Shown here in pieces: positions 53,891 to 64,000 of a stretch of 64,000 bases of DNA. Position 1 is the first letter of the stretch. Each line of letters opens with the position of its first letter. Origin of the DNA: Brienomyrus brachyistius. Its lineage: Eukaryota > Chordata > Actinopteri > Osteoglossiformes > Mormyridae. The position numbers and the translations under genes are program-made. Below the pieces are notes generated by a model. The model was not told the origin of the DNA. It saw only the letters and a program-made list of their open reading frames with translations, and ran no database searches. Location: positions 5,659,608-5,723,607 of the forward strand of contig NC_064549.1 of the NCBI RefSeq assembly GCF_023856365.1. The letters are read 5' to 3'.

Positions 53891-55009
53891 ATCACATGCA
53901 CTTTCTAAACACAATGCATATATAATTTTAAGAGACCTATTACGTGATGCAGTGTCTTTAACCTGTGGAGAGCACAGAAGTCGGCCCCCCCACCCCGGAA
54001 GGTAGTGTCCGATTCTTTATCTTGCGAGATAAGATTCTTCAGCACCACCACGTGGACAATTTCAAGGCCTCCAGGTAAGCAGCTCCACACATTTGGACTA
54101 GGCTGCTGTGATCAGTTCAGTCTGTCTTTCAGTGTCCTTCAGGTTCCCTTGATCGACTTGTGTGGTCAGACCTCATGGTGTGACCTTCTCCACCACCTCC
54201 TGGGCTCCTCATGGAGATTTTCCTCCCACCATTCAGGTATCAAGGTTGATGGTCATGGTTTCCAAGGCTGGTGGTTGATGGTTTCCAATGTGTCAGAACA
54301 CAAAAGAAACCAATTAACAAGTGGAATAGCAGACAGGTATATTTGATGGTGAGGTGCTCGTAGCTGCGTGCTCTGCGCTCTCACCTGACCAGTGAAATGT
54401 GGTACATCCCATAGTCTGAGGCTGGCATGAAGTCTTTCATCCTCCCTCAGCACATCCTTTGATCTGCCACATAGGTTAGTCGGGGCCTCACGGAGATCAG
54501 AGCTGTGCAAATGCCAGTCTGAAGGTAATCCCCTGAGCGGCCTGGCTCTGTGAGCCCAGCTTCCCACTCGTCTGGGTCTGCATGACGACGATGAAGATCT
54601 GGGCACAGTGCTGACCTTGTTAACACCACTTTACATTCAGAAACGTTTAACCCTGTTATTGACCTACCAAGAAGGGTGTCAGCAGCAGGTTTGGGCAATT
54701 CTAGGATTTTAAGGTAGGGGGCATAAGAAAGGCCATAATTCATACGGGGGGTGGGGCGGACTTTATCGTTAGCCATTGATTTGTTTTTAATTGGTGAGTG
54801 ACAGGGGAGTGGCACTCTTGGGGCTAATCAAGTTTCAGCCGTGCTCCTGTGGCCCCGCCCCTGGATACCTCCTCTGGGTTTGGGACCTGAGAATCTAGAA
54901 GATAAAACTAATTTTAGGGAAAATTTACCCTGTAGGACTGGACTGGCCTGATTGTGATAGTCAGTAAGGCCAGAGAGACAGCAGAAGAGCAAAGAAAGAA
55001 TCCTGGCCA
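53891..55009. other. Non-coding, no element recognised
   Basis: No exon or repeat family could be assigned. Open frames up to 122 codons lack recognisable domains. Confidence 0.35.
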
Positions 55010-55345
55010 GTGTGCATGTGACTGTGACTGTGTCTGAACAGAGCACGTGACTGTGACTGTGTTTGAATAGTGCATGTGACTGTGATTGAACAGAGCACGT
55101 GACTGTGACTGTGTTTGAACAGCGCTCGTGACTGTGACTGTGTTTGAACAGCGCTCATGACTGTGACTGTGTTTGAATAGCACATGTGACTGTGACTGTG
55201 TTTGAACAGTGCACATGACTGTGATTGAACAGAGCACGTGACTGTGACTGTTTGAACAGCGTTCGTGACTGTGACTGAACAGCGCAGGTGACTGTGACTG
55301 TGTTTGAACAGCGCATGTGACTGTGACTGTGTTTGAACAGCGCAT
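55010..55345. repeat. About 30 bp minisatellite (GTGACTGTGACTGTGTTTGAACAG...)
   Basis: Roughly 12 units of GTGACTGTGACTGTGTTTGA plus ACAGCGCAC or ATAGTGCAT. Some units lack one CTGTGA block and are 23-24 bp. Ser/Gln/His frames on the minus strand are artefacts. Confidence 0.95.
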
Positions 55346-55791
55346 GCCTTTTGGTTAGCAGGAAGGCTGCCTGTGTCGGTGTCCACTGCTGAGTCATACC
55401 TGTCTATACGGAGCATGTTCGACTTCCTGTTTCCTGCCTGTGCTGTTACCTGTCAGAACTTCTTCAGGAGGCCCGCAGACATGATATCTCACTCCTCCTT
55501 CCCATCATCCTGCTCTTCAGAAGCTTACTTCCATCCCAGCTTAGTGCTCCTACTCCTGCTAAATCCGCCACTGCAGCTGATGCGGCTTATCTGATTTTTC
55601 TGTTTTAATTAGCGTATTCGTTTCAGCCGATGTGTCCTTTCCTGTGCCCCCAATAGAGCAGACGAACATCTCAGCTACTAGCTGTTCTGGGTAACCTGAC
55701 CGCTGACCTGCAGCTTGGAAGCCTGTTTTTATGCAACTGCTAATTAGTGATCCATGTTCCACTTTTACAGAGATCCAGAGAAGCCTCTCAG
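55346..55791. other. Spacer between two satellites
   Basis: No exon or element recognised. Confidence 0.4.
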
Positions 55792-56012
55792 GGAGGGAGA
55801 GCGAGAAAGAGAGAGAGAGAGCGAGAACATGATGAAGAACAAGAGAGGGAGCGAGCAACAGAGTGAGAGAGCAAGAGTGAGCGAGAGATTGAGAGACAGA
55901 TAGAGCAAGAGTGAGAGAAAGAGAACGAGAGCAAGCGAGAGTGAGAGAAAGAGTGAGAGAGCAAAGAGAGTGAGAGAAAGAGTGAGAGCAAAGAGAGTGA
56001 GAGAAAGAGAGA
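55792..56012. repeat. (GAGA)n-type purine-rich satellite
   Basis: About 220 bases of GAGAGAAAGAGTGAGAGAGC-type words, nearly all purine on the + strand. Reverse frames are Ser/Leu-rich artefacts. Confidence 0.95.
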
Positions 56013-56534
56013 GATTTCTAACTTTCTGTTCACTGCTAGTAAATAGTGATAATATTTAATTTATGTATGCTGTTGACCTCCTGTTTGTTTACCTGAGCAT
56101 GCCAGGAAATCGGCCTGTGTAAGTGCTCACTCGCGAGCACGTTCACGCCACTCCTGTTCCCTTTGTTTGTTTGATCTGGAAATTCACATCGAAACTAGAA
56201 CAGGATAATAAAAATGCAGAGCAGAGGACAAAATTTTTTGTTGTTCTTTTTAAACATTTTTAATGAGGCATTTGCACATAGTAACTCACAGAACGTTAAA
56301 AACATCGACATTTAATCCATGTCACGTTAGAATGTCTCTATGCGTAAATTATAAAATATTCTTATATCACACGCATGTATTACAGGCCATGGCGGGCAGC
56401 ACATGGCTCTACGGGCCCTCCAGCGAGGCCCCTAACCCCCAGGTCTGTGGACAACGCTGCAGGCGGCTGCCCTTCGCAGCCAAGCCTGTTCACACCTCTG
56501 TGTGTATCTGTGTGTCATGGAGAGCAGGACGGGG
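56013..56534. other. Non-coding, AT-rich
   Basis: No exon or element recognised. Confidence 0.35.
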
Positions 56535-56600
56535 CAGGAAAAAAGACAATTTCCCCATGGGGATCAATAAAGTATCATCATGTCATGTTCATTTATATGG
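56535..56600 (+). mobile_element. LINE 3'-tail-like remnant
   Basis: GACAATTTCCCCATGGGGAT followed by CAATAAAGTATCATCATG matches the type of 3' end shared by several fish LINE families (TTTCCCC..GGGATCAATAAAGTAT). No coding part remains. The family is not assigned. Confidence 0.4.
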
Positions 56601-56721
56601 ATTACAACATAAGCGCAGGCACCTGCCTCAATACACATAAGGGCTGTTGTGCTTTATACCTTGTTTATACCTTGTTTATACAGTGCTCTTTGCTGCCCTT
56701 ACCAGATGCCATACTGAATGC

Positions 56722-56731
56722 AGGGTGGGTG

Positions 56732-56762
<31 letters not shown>

Positions 56763-56862
56763 GTACCCACAGGAAACCTATATGTCACAGGGAGAGGATG
56801 CAAACTCTGCATTAGAGTGGATTTGAACCCCTGACCCTGGAGGTAGGCGGCCACCTATTTGA
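56722..56862 (-). mobile_element. Diverged tRNA-like SINE fragment with internal (AC)n
   Basis: The minus-strand head is visible: GGTAGGCGGCC-side end, ATTTGAACCCCTGACCCTGG (B-box region), GAGAGGATGCAAACTCTGC and CAGTACCCACAGGAAACC parallel the SINE at 18076-18425. An (AC)n microsatellite (56732-56757) has expanded inside or at its edge. Confidence 0.6.
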
Positions 56863-57329
56863 CTTCCCATTTGTTTAATTGGACTGTGAAACAACAGCCG
56901 AGGCACATTTACATAGAACTCTCCATCTTCCTCCACCCAAGTCTCCTTCTTCCCCCACCCGAGTGTCCATCTTACCCCATCCAAGTCTCTGCCTCCCTCT
57001 TTGCCATCTGATCCTCCACTGAAAACAGCTACTGGTAGAGTCAGGGGAAAAAAAAAAATTACGAACTCAAGTAATGGCCTCATATTTACACAATTACGGC
57101 CATTGTTATGTCGTTTGGCAGGAAACACAGTAGTTAAGACCCAACTTTTAGTCAAGGAATGTCTGCATTAATCCTTTATTTATTTATTTGTTGTTTTTAA
57201 ACCCAATTTACATTCTGTCAAATAGCAGATGAGCTAAAATTATTTGTTTTGAGGGCCTTGGCACAGATAAGTGTTACAAAATGAAAGTGACATTCCCCCC
57301 CCCGCCTGTCTCATTTGTAGGTCATTATA
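56863..57329. other. Non-coding
   Basis: A-run near 57048-57058 and C9 near 57296; nothing else identifiable. Confidence 0.35.
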
Positions 57330-57700
57330 TTTCCGAGCCGTTGGCAAGCAAATTAGAATCCAGCGCAGATTCATTTTACTTCCAAGATAGAGGGGCTTTA
57401 GCAAACAAGGCTGCTTTTCAGCGCGCGGTTACATGCAAATGAGAGTGACACTCCAGTTCTGGCAGAAGCGTCCCGCGCCGGGCCGCCGGCCGCCCAGAGA
57501 ATGCATTTTTATTAATCGCGTTTAACAGCATAAAGAATCAACACGTGAATAATTCATGAGGCCCCCTCGTTGACAAAAGCTTTCCGCCGTCACGGCGGGA
57601 GACGGAACGTGCTCATGCGCGGCGCGGCGGAGATGAACCGTGCCGACCCGCCGCGGCGCCGAGCGGACAGAAGTGCGCCGTGGGATGATATAACAGGTAA
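57330..57700. promoter_or_regulatory. Candidate conserved non-coding / CpG-rich regulatory element
   Basis: Unique sequence combining AT-rich motif-like stretches (ACATGCAAATGAGAG with an octamer core, TTTTTATTAATCGCG, GTGAATAATTCATGAG) with a strongly CpG-rich core (57468-57500 and 57585-57670). No repeat features or open frame. CpG density this high is not seen elsewhere in the 47 kb outside repeats. It could be an enhancer or an unannotated promoter; this is inference from composition only. Confidence 0.35.
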
Positions 57701-59399
57701 AGCGGGCGGAGGGACATCAGGTGTATGTGGCTAGAAGAGAGGAAGACAGGAGTCAATTAGGTCTGCCTCACACCTGTGATGGGGCCAGTCTCATTTCAAC
57801 TTAACTAAAGAGCAAATGGAAAGAGCGTCAGGCCAATACTGCCGCGTGCCTCCGCCAGATGGGACAGGTCTAAAATAGCAACCAGGCAAAGGTGAAGAAA
57901 ATTGCAAATCAGCGTATGACACTATGGAAATGTTTTCTGTAAAAAGCAGAAAGGCGAGCGGCTACGGCACTGCAGTGACGTTGATAAATTGTTATTGTGG
58001 CAGTCAAGAAGAGTGACGAGTGGGACGCAGTCAAACACAGCGTCAGATTAAAGTGGGACCCGTACAGGCAGCCGGGCCTGATGGATTTTCCATAATTCAT
58101 ATCGTATCATGGATTCACGTTGTCACAAGAAGCAAACAAAGGACGGCTGGTGGCTGTGCGCCCCACTGCTATAGCAGGCACTGCAGAGCAGGCTGGATGC
58201 GCCGACGTCCACGGATCTTAATGTGAGCTGCTTTGGTAAAAATCACTGTAATCTGTGGTGGCCAATTTAATGCATACGCACAGCAAATTAATCTTAATAA
58301 TATGTATATTTATGCCTGAATACCCTGCAAAATGGGCACACTTATATTGTGGCATTTCGGGAGCTTTGCTTCAGAGGTTCTCGTGAACTTTGTTCCCTTC
58401 CGGAATACTCCCATTCTCATAATTGCGTATTTCACTGGATATGCAGTTTTAGAAATGACTGTGATTTTTGTAATTGGTATAATGGGTTTCTTAACAGTTC
58501 TTTATACCGCAGATGGAGAGTGAACCCAAATCCTTTTAACCACGATGAGTGCTTTGGACAACGCATTCCGCTCTGTGGCCTTGGTCATATTTCCAAACCC
58601 CGGTCTGTAGGTAGGTAATTAGCAAACCAGTATGACATAGTAAACATGTCACTGCACACAGGCTTACAGTTATGCTTCAGCATACAACAGATTGTTACGG
58701 GTTGGTCACTGTGTGGTCTAAGATCGGTTTACAGATTTGTTTATCCAGAGCTTCTATGAGTGTATACATTGTAATTAAGGAGACAGGCAGCATTTTAAAA
58801 AGGGACTGTGATATACAGTAGATTTTTCAAGAACAAAAAAATTTGAACGAGCAGATTATAGTTGTTTAAGCGGAAAGGCAGCCTTCAGATTGCAACGCAG
58901 TTACATGTATGCAGTAGTGAGTAATGATGATTAGCAGCACACAGTACAAATGTACATTTATTGTCTCTTAATCTATGGTGACACTGCAATTCAGCATGTA
59001 TTTTTCTGTCTAAGACCATGGATGGCTTCCACTAATTAGCATTAGCATTGTAAATAGCCCCCTTGCTGCGTTATTATAAAGGTTTGTTGTGTTCCTGGTT
59101 GTTGTTTGTGCCCTTAGATGAGTCATGTGTGACTCCTGTCCAGTTCTCGCGTGTCTCTAGCTATCGTATAACTACCCACCGTGTGTCTACCTTACCGTCT
59201 GGCGTCTGTTTGGTGTGTCGGTTTAGTGAATGGTGTCTATGTTAGTCCTTTTAAGCTCTATAATAAAGGAGTTTTGTGTAAAACCGTCTCGGTTGGTCTA
59301 GTCTCTGCTGCAGCGATGCCTGGGTCCGCCAAGCGCTATAATACCATTAAACTAACTAGATATTTTTGTAGGGCATAGTTTCTGTTTTAAGGGCGATGC
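57701..59399. other. Non-coding; possible LTR-like end at 59.09-59.33 kb
   Basis: The 59090-59330 part (TCTATAATAAAGGAGTTTTG, CTGCAGCGATGCCTGGGTCC) has the look of an R-U5 end of a fish LTR element, but paired LTRs and a primer-binding site were not found. No exon recognised. Confidence 0.3.
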
Positions 59400-59530
59400 C
59401 GTGACTCAGAGGCGAGCACCCTCGCCTCACATCTCCAGGACTGCCGTTCAGTTCCTGCCCCCTGCTCTGTGCGTGTGGGATCTCTGTGTTATTTCCCTGT
59501 TTGTGCGAGTCACCTCTCACAGTCCAGGAG
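59400..59530 (+). mobile_element. Strongly diverged tRNA-like SINE fragment
   Basis: GTGACTCAGAGGCGAGCACC, CTCGCCTCACATCTCCAGGA and GTTCAGTTCCTGCCCC follow the order of the SINE head (A box, GCCTCAC, B box). Many substitutions; assignment is tentative. Confidence 0.4.
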
Positions 59531-61082
59531 AGGAGGGATCAGCTGGTGTCTCTAATGTGTGCAGGCCTGTCTCTCAGGAGGGGCGGGGCCCAGGGCGAGC
59601 CAACGTATTTGGGGCCCCAGCTGAGGTCGACATAGACCGACATAGAGTGGGAATCACTGTGCCTGCTACTATGATACAGATGCAGCTATAACCAAGAATA
59701 ATAACTCATCGATCACCGACAGTATGAACTATCTGGACTTCCTAGCGGCTAATGGTAACGTGGCCAGGCAAGTTGTTAGCCTAAACTGTGTGATCACATG
59801 TCCAACGCAGGGTTTAGGAAAACAGTATTTCCAGTGTATATTTGGCCAGAATCACATATTCAGGTGAAACATGGCTGAATACAAGCAATGAAATCGAAAT
59901 AAAATTATGTAATGAGTTGTTACTGTTTAGCCTATGATTATCTGGGGGAATTTCCCTTTTGGGCGGGGCCCCTAGGGTGCGGGGTCCTGGGGCCTGCGGG
60001 CCTCTGGTTGTGTGCCCTGTGTCACACTGGAATCCTGCCCAAGGTGTCCACTGCCTAATACCCTGTGCTATGTGGGAAAACTCCATGCTGACTGTGACCC
60101 TGCCTTACAGAATCGGTTATGGACGGATATTTCCCGTTTCATGGCAGGAGATTTAACTGCAAATGAACATGTAACGGAATAGCGAGGCGCTTGTTGTGAG
60201 ATGCACCCGTCGCCAGGCAGCACAGAGGGCAGCCATTCGATCTTTAAAGTTTTCTGCCGAAGCTGTGCAACTTTGCAAGTAAAATGTCCACACTGATTAG
60301 CGAATGGCTTTGCTCTGACCTCTCTGCTGGTTCATCAGAGAAGTCCCAGCGGGCTTCCCCAGTGGCTGGCTGTGTTTATCATCCTCCTCTCTTCGCATGC
60401 AGTGCTGTGACCTACTGCTCGGCACCTCCAGTGATGCACTCTGCAGTCAGAATGCCCACCCCAAATTTTCCAAGTTCATTTCGCAAACGATTTCCTCCCG
60501 CTGTCAGACAGGCACAAAATATGAGAATAGCCTCCTTGAATGAACTGTAACTTTGTCGCTGAATGGGGACTACAGCAAAGTCACAGGAAAAGCAGCTTCT
60601 GACACACTTTGAAATGTAAACCAGTAGGTGGATTTTTACTGATGCGACTCCGGGAAACATTACCCCCTCACTGTCACCCTCCCTCCCGAGCCGTGCCTGA
60701 TGTGCGACATGCAGCATCGGCATGTAGACTGCGTCCGTCAAATGCAGTGAGGGGTCGCACACCTGATCGGGGAGGTGGGGGGGTGGGCCATTCACGGTGA
60801 CACTGAGCCATGTAAGTTATCGTTTCTGAACTACTGGATTGCAACCCATTTCCAGTGCATTATGGATTGGCGCTCTTACGGTCGCCTCTCTCCCTTCTTG
60901 GTTGACAACTTATAGCCGCTGCCATGCCCCCCACGCCACACTACCCCCCTCAACCTTTGTGGGTCACGACCAAAGATAAATGTGGGTCCTCAGGTGAAGC
61001 CGTTTGAGAAACTCTGATGGAGGTGATCAGTATCGCATTTAGGCAGAATGTTTTGATACAGCATCAATATGCTGGTTCTGAT
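59531..61082. other. Non-coding
   Basis: No exon or element was recognised. The 127-codon minus frame (60412-60795) has no family resemblance. Confidence 0.35.
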
Positions 61083-61225
61083 TGGTTGCTGTAACTCAAT
61101 GAGTGGGACCTTGCTCTACAAAAGCAAAGGTCGTGGGTTAAAATCCAGAGAAGACATGTGAATTGTAACCCTTCCCTGTACTGTAAGTTTCTTTGCATAA
61201 GGACGTAGGATAAATTAATAAAACG
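61083..61225 (+). mobile_element. tRNA-derived SINE remnant (second family)
   Basis: GGTCGTGGGTTAAAATCCAGAG resembles a tRNA B box, followed by CCCTGTACTGTAAGTTTCTT and TGCATAAGGACGTAGGATAA, the counterpart of the common fish SINE 3' part (GTAAGTCGCTTTGGATAAAAGCG type), and AATTAATAAA. This body differs from the (GGAT)n-tailed SINEs above. Confidence 0.5.
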
Positions 61226-61741
61226 TCCCAGTTTGTCAGGTACGGTGAATGTCTGGGAATCCGTCATGCAGGTCCTTCTAGCTGGCCAATACAGACGTGC
61301 TGGAGTGTGCTGGGTCCTGCCAAAGCGTTGCTCCATTCATTCTTACAGCTGTCGTACAGCCATTTATGGCAGATTTATGGTTGCAATTATTGCACTGTAA
61401 ATGACCAATGCAGCCTGGAACGCAATCCATCAACGCAGAAGAACAATGAATCCCGCTCCTCGCAAGACTCTCACCTCCTTGTAGTGGATCATAAAATATC
61501 CATTATTCTGTTTCACGTCATCTTGTAAAACTACAGGAGAATTGCCATTATGATTTTTATATTGTTATTGCTTTTGACCAGCCTATTTATTGTCTCTAAC
61601 TGCCAGCTTTGAATATAAACACCATCCAGGTGCTTAGGAGCGTGTATTATGGGATTACCCAGGGCACTACTTTACAGTAATGGGAAGGTCTGTAGACATT
61701 TGAGGCTGAAATCTCACAATGCATGCTGGCGTTTTCCACAA
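61226..61741. other. Non-coding
   Basis: Nothing recognisable. Confidence 0.35.
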
Positions 61742-61745
61742 CCCC

Positions 61746-61800
<55 letters not shown>

Positions 61801-61808
61801 ACATACCA
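61742..61808. repeat. C21 tract joined to (AC)n
   Basis: Twenty-one C (61742-61762) run directly into about 16 AC units with one AT interruption. Confidence 0.95.
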
Positions 61809-62597
61809 CATTCCAGCTGATGGTGTGGAGCACTGAGACTCCAAGCCAGGTGTCCACAGTCTCCGTGTTCATCTGCTGTTTCGGGGTGATGAAGACCATT
61901 CCCTGTACACTATATATCCCTGTTAAATATTTACCGTGCTGTTTCTAAACTGATCGATACTCCGTTCTGCTTGGCTTGCCATGTGCGCCCAGTCGCATGG
62001 TGCACGTTGCTCGTCCGAACAACAGAGGATCCACATTCGCTTCTCTCTGAGCTTAACGGCGGAATCGCACGCAATCGTTCCCCTGCCAGTTTCTCCACGA
62101 GCTGGAGATGGAAAATGAAATAACTTGCACCTGTACCCTGCCCCCCTCCCCCTGCCCTTCCCCATCCCTAGCTGAGGTGGGTGAAAGCTCGCTCTGGGCC
62201 TATGAGTAGATCAGAACAGCGAAGCGACGACCCACCTACACAAACATCCGGTGCTGAACCTCAAGAAGACTGGCACCACGCCATACATCCGACCTTCCTA
62301 CACAGCTCTTCCACATCTTCTCAGCTCTGCTCAGCTCTTGGCTTCCTTCATACAGCACCAACTGACACTTCTATCTTTCTATTTCTCTATCTATACCGCT
62401 TCTGGGTTCCTGCATTCTGCACCCTTTGGAAAATTTTGGGACAATTTCACTTTGTCAGTGATTCCCAGTCTCTCTTTGCATTCCGTACCTTCATCAGGTT
62501 CTGATTCTTGGCCGCCCTGAGGGCTCACAGAGCCCTTCTCTGGGCTCCGACCCTATATTATATTGCTTGTTTCTCCCGCCCCAGTGCCCATCCCCAG
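61809..62597. other. Non-coding
   Basis: No exon or repeat family was recognised. The 107-codon frame at 62181-62504 has no known domain. Confidence 0.35.
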
Positions 62598-62741
62598 GTC
62601 TCACTCGAGGAAGCAGAACTGAAGATGTATCTCATAAAGTTTTTAACGATCGTGAGCTTCTGATGGATGGTCGGCGGTCCCTCGACAAAGAGAGCTTTCC
62701 AGAGGTGATTGCACGGGGTGCGATTCTCAACCATGCAGAAA
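62598..62741 (+). other. Orphan exon-like open segment (unassigned)
   Basis: A 144-base open stretch is bounded by CATCCCCAG on the left and by AA|GTGAGTGG on the right, so it could be a symmetric phase 1-1 exon. In that frame it reads SLTRGSRTEDVSHKVFNDRE and then LLMDGRRSLDKESFPEVIAR GAILNHAE in separate parts, with balanced composition. I do not recognise the protein. The opposite strand is also open here, and no partner exon was found nearby, so it may be chance. Confidence 0.25.
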
Positions 62742-63252
62742 GTGAGTGGCACTCCTCACAGATTATAAGGCCCGGGGTTCAGCGAACAAGAGGCTGTGAT
62801 TTACAGAAGCCATCTGGATCTCGGAGGGGCAGAGATGGGTGATTAAGTCCCAGGAGCCATGTGTGCTTTTTGGGGGGATTGAGGCCGGAACTCGTGTGAC
62901 GCTTCCCAGAGGGAAGTAGCTGGAAGGATGCTGGCCAGGTGTGATGGCTCAAAGGGGAGATGTTCCACCAGGGTCCTCCTCCTGCCAGAGGAGGGGTTTT
63001 GACTCCTCACTGGCATCCCCTCTCCCTCGTTTCCCCAGTAGCCTTTTAAGCTTCTGGCTTCATTTTCTGTGTGAATGCTTGGGTGGTTTATCCGCCCGCC
63101 TGCAGACACGTTTCGCGCAGTGCCTCGCAAGCTGTCCTTCGCCCGCACACACGCCCACGCACGTCGATACGTGACCCCAGTGACACCTGCACTTGGATGA
63201 CTTCACGCCTCGGATTTCTGCAACAGTTTCTGTCAGTTTTTATGTTCCGCGT
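62742..63252. other. Non-coding
   Basis: Nothing recognisable. Confidence 0.35.
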
Positions 63253-63290
<38 letters not shown>

Positions 63291-63301
63291 GGACACACAC
63301 A
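63253..63301. repeat. (AC)n microsatellite
   Basis: About 15 AC units, then TATACACGG and a further short AC run. Confidence 0.95.
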
Positions 63302-64000
63302 GACATCTGTATATCTGGTTCACATTTTTCCAGCCGATTTTCTCAACCGTTTATTAGGCTTCCTGTTATACGGAGGTGGGGGGGGGGCACATCTCATAGC
63401 TCTGGAGCTCTGAACTGTGAATAATTTGCTGGTTATTTCCAGCGTTCAAGGAACTCACCGCACAAGAGAAAGACACCAGAAAAGTATCAAAGGAGGTTTT
63501 AAAATAATCCCTTTCATGTGAGCGAGATACAGCTGTTGATTATGCGGCCATTGTTAACAGATGACATCAGGCACTTGATGCTGCATATAAAATATGGGCA
63601 GCTCGCTACTGCGCCGGGATGCTAATGAAGTCATAGGAGATGTAAATGGCAGCGTGTTCGAGCTTCTGCACTGAATTACCCATACTGCCCTGCTATAACC
63701 TGCTGCCCGTTCACTGGGCTAGAGCACGCTTGCAGAGCTGGGCAGGGGGCCGTAACGTGAGCAGATGCGGGGGGGTCTCCTGCTGGGGAAAGAGTCGCTG
63801 TGGTGAAGTGTTCTCGATTACACGGGGACCGGGACACAGGCAGATTGCCAGGAGGGGGGACTGTTGGATTAAATTAATTTTTTTTTGCGCTGTCCAGGGC
63901 TCACTGTCCAAAACAACCCCAAAAACATTCATCTTGTGTTGCTCTTGCGGAAAATGCAGGGCAAGAATTACTGTCTAAATCTAATGTTTCCAGCCAGAGG
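63302..64000. other. Non-coding; candidate conserved element at 63.44-63.66 kb
   Basis: The 63440-63660 stretch is unique and AT-balanced with words such as GGTTTTAAAATAATCC, TGATTATGCGGCCATTG, TGCATATAAAATATGG and GATGCTAATGAAGTC. It resembles developmental conserved non-coding DNA. No exon reaches the window end. Confidence 0.35.

Overview
The window is vertebrate nuclear DNA, almost certainly from a ray-finned (teleost-type) fish. Two split genes with GT-AG introns occupy the first 17 kb. The remaining 47 kb is gene-poor and rich in microsatellites, minisatellites, homopolymer G/C tracts and fish-type mobile elements: a 5S-rRNA-derived SINE, tRNA-like SINEs with (GGAT)n tails, an L2-like LINE end, and several MITE families. 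The species cannot be named from the sequence alone.

Region 1 (about 1-10,370) is ddx6 on the + strand. Twelve coding exons join in frame to a 484-residue DEAD-box RNA helicase with every canonical motif intact. An untranslated 5' exon segment precedes it and a roughly 3.3 kb 3'UTR, unusually rich in G and C homopolymers, ends at an AATAAA at 10,349.

Region 2 (11,003-16,860) is treh on the + strand. A TATA box precedes fifteen exons that encode a 573-residue trehalase with a signal peptide, both trehalase signatures, the two predicted catalytic acids and a C-terminal hydrophobic tail typical of GPI anchoring. One intron holds a large TG-rich satellite and a complete 269 bp MITE. The ddx6-treh order and relative strand are the same as in human 11q23.3, so this is old conserved linkage. 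The two genes are not functionally related as far as is known: one controls mRNA storage and decay, the other digests trehalose at the brush border.

Region 3 (about 17,000-64,000) contains no exon that I can assign to a known gene. It includes a MITE interrupted by a SINE with a perfect 8 bp target duplication (17,984-18,613), pure and compound TG tracts (21.4-22.1 kb), a small foldback MITE family, a 5S-derived SINE (25.3 kb), a hAT-like element (28.2-29.6 kb), an L2-like reverse-transcriptase C-terminus (30.4-31.0 kb), a 45-copy 29/30 bp minisatellite with an internal 264 bp duplication (32.0-33.4 kb), ACAG- and GTGA-rich tracts (41-44 kb), a long-TIR MITE (42.6 kb), a 36-copy 11 bp minisatellite (49.9 kb), a roughly 30 bp minisatellite (55 kb) and several unique, AT-rich or CpG-containing stretches that look like conserved non-coding elements. 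PHLDB1, the human neighbour of TREH, was looked for by its C-terminal PH domain and not seen.

I found no convincing undescribed biological system. The most noteworthy items are structural: nested transposition, higher-order minisatellite structure with all forward frames open, long G tracts, a 3'UTR intron 6 bases after the ddx6 stop, one orphan exon-like ORF at 62.6 kb and candidate enhancers.
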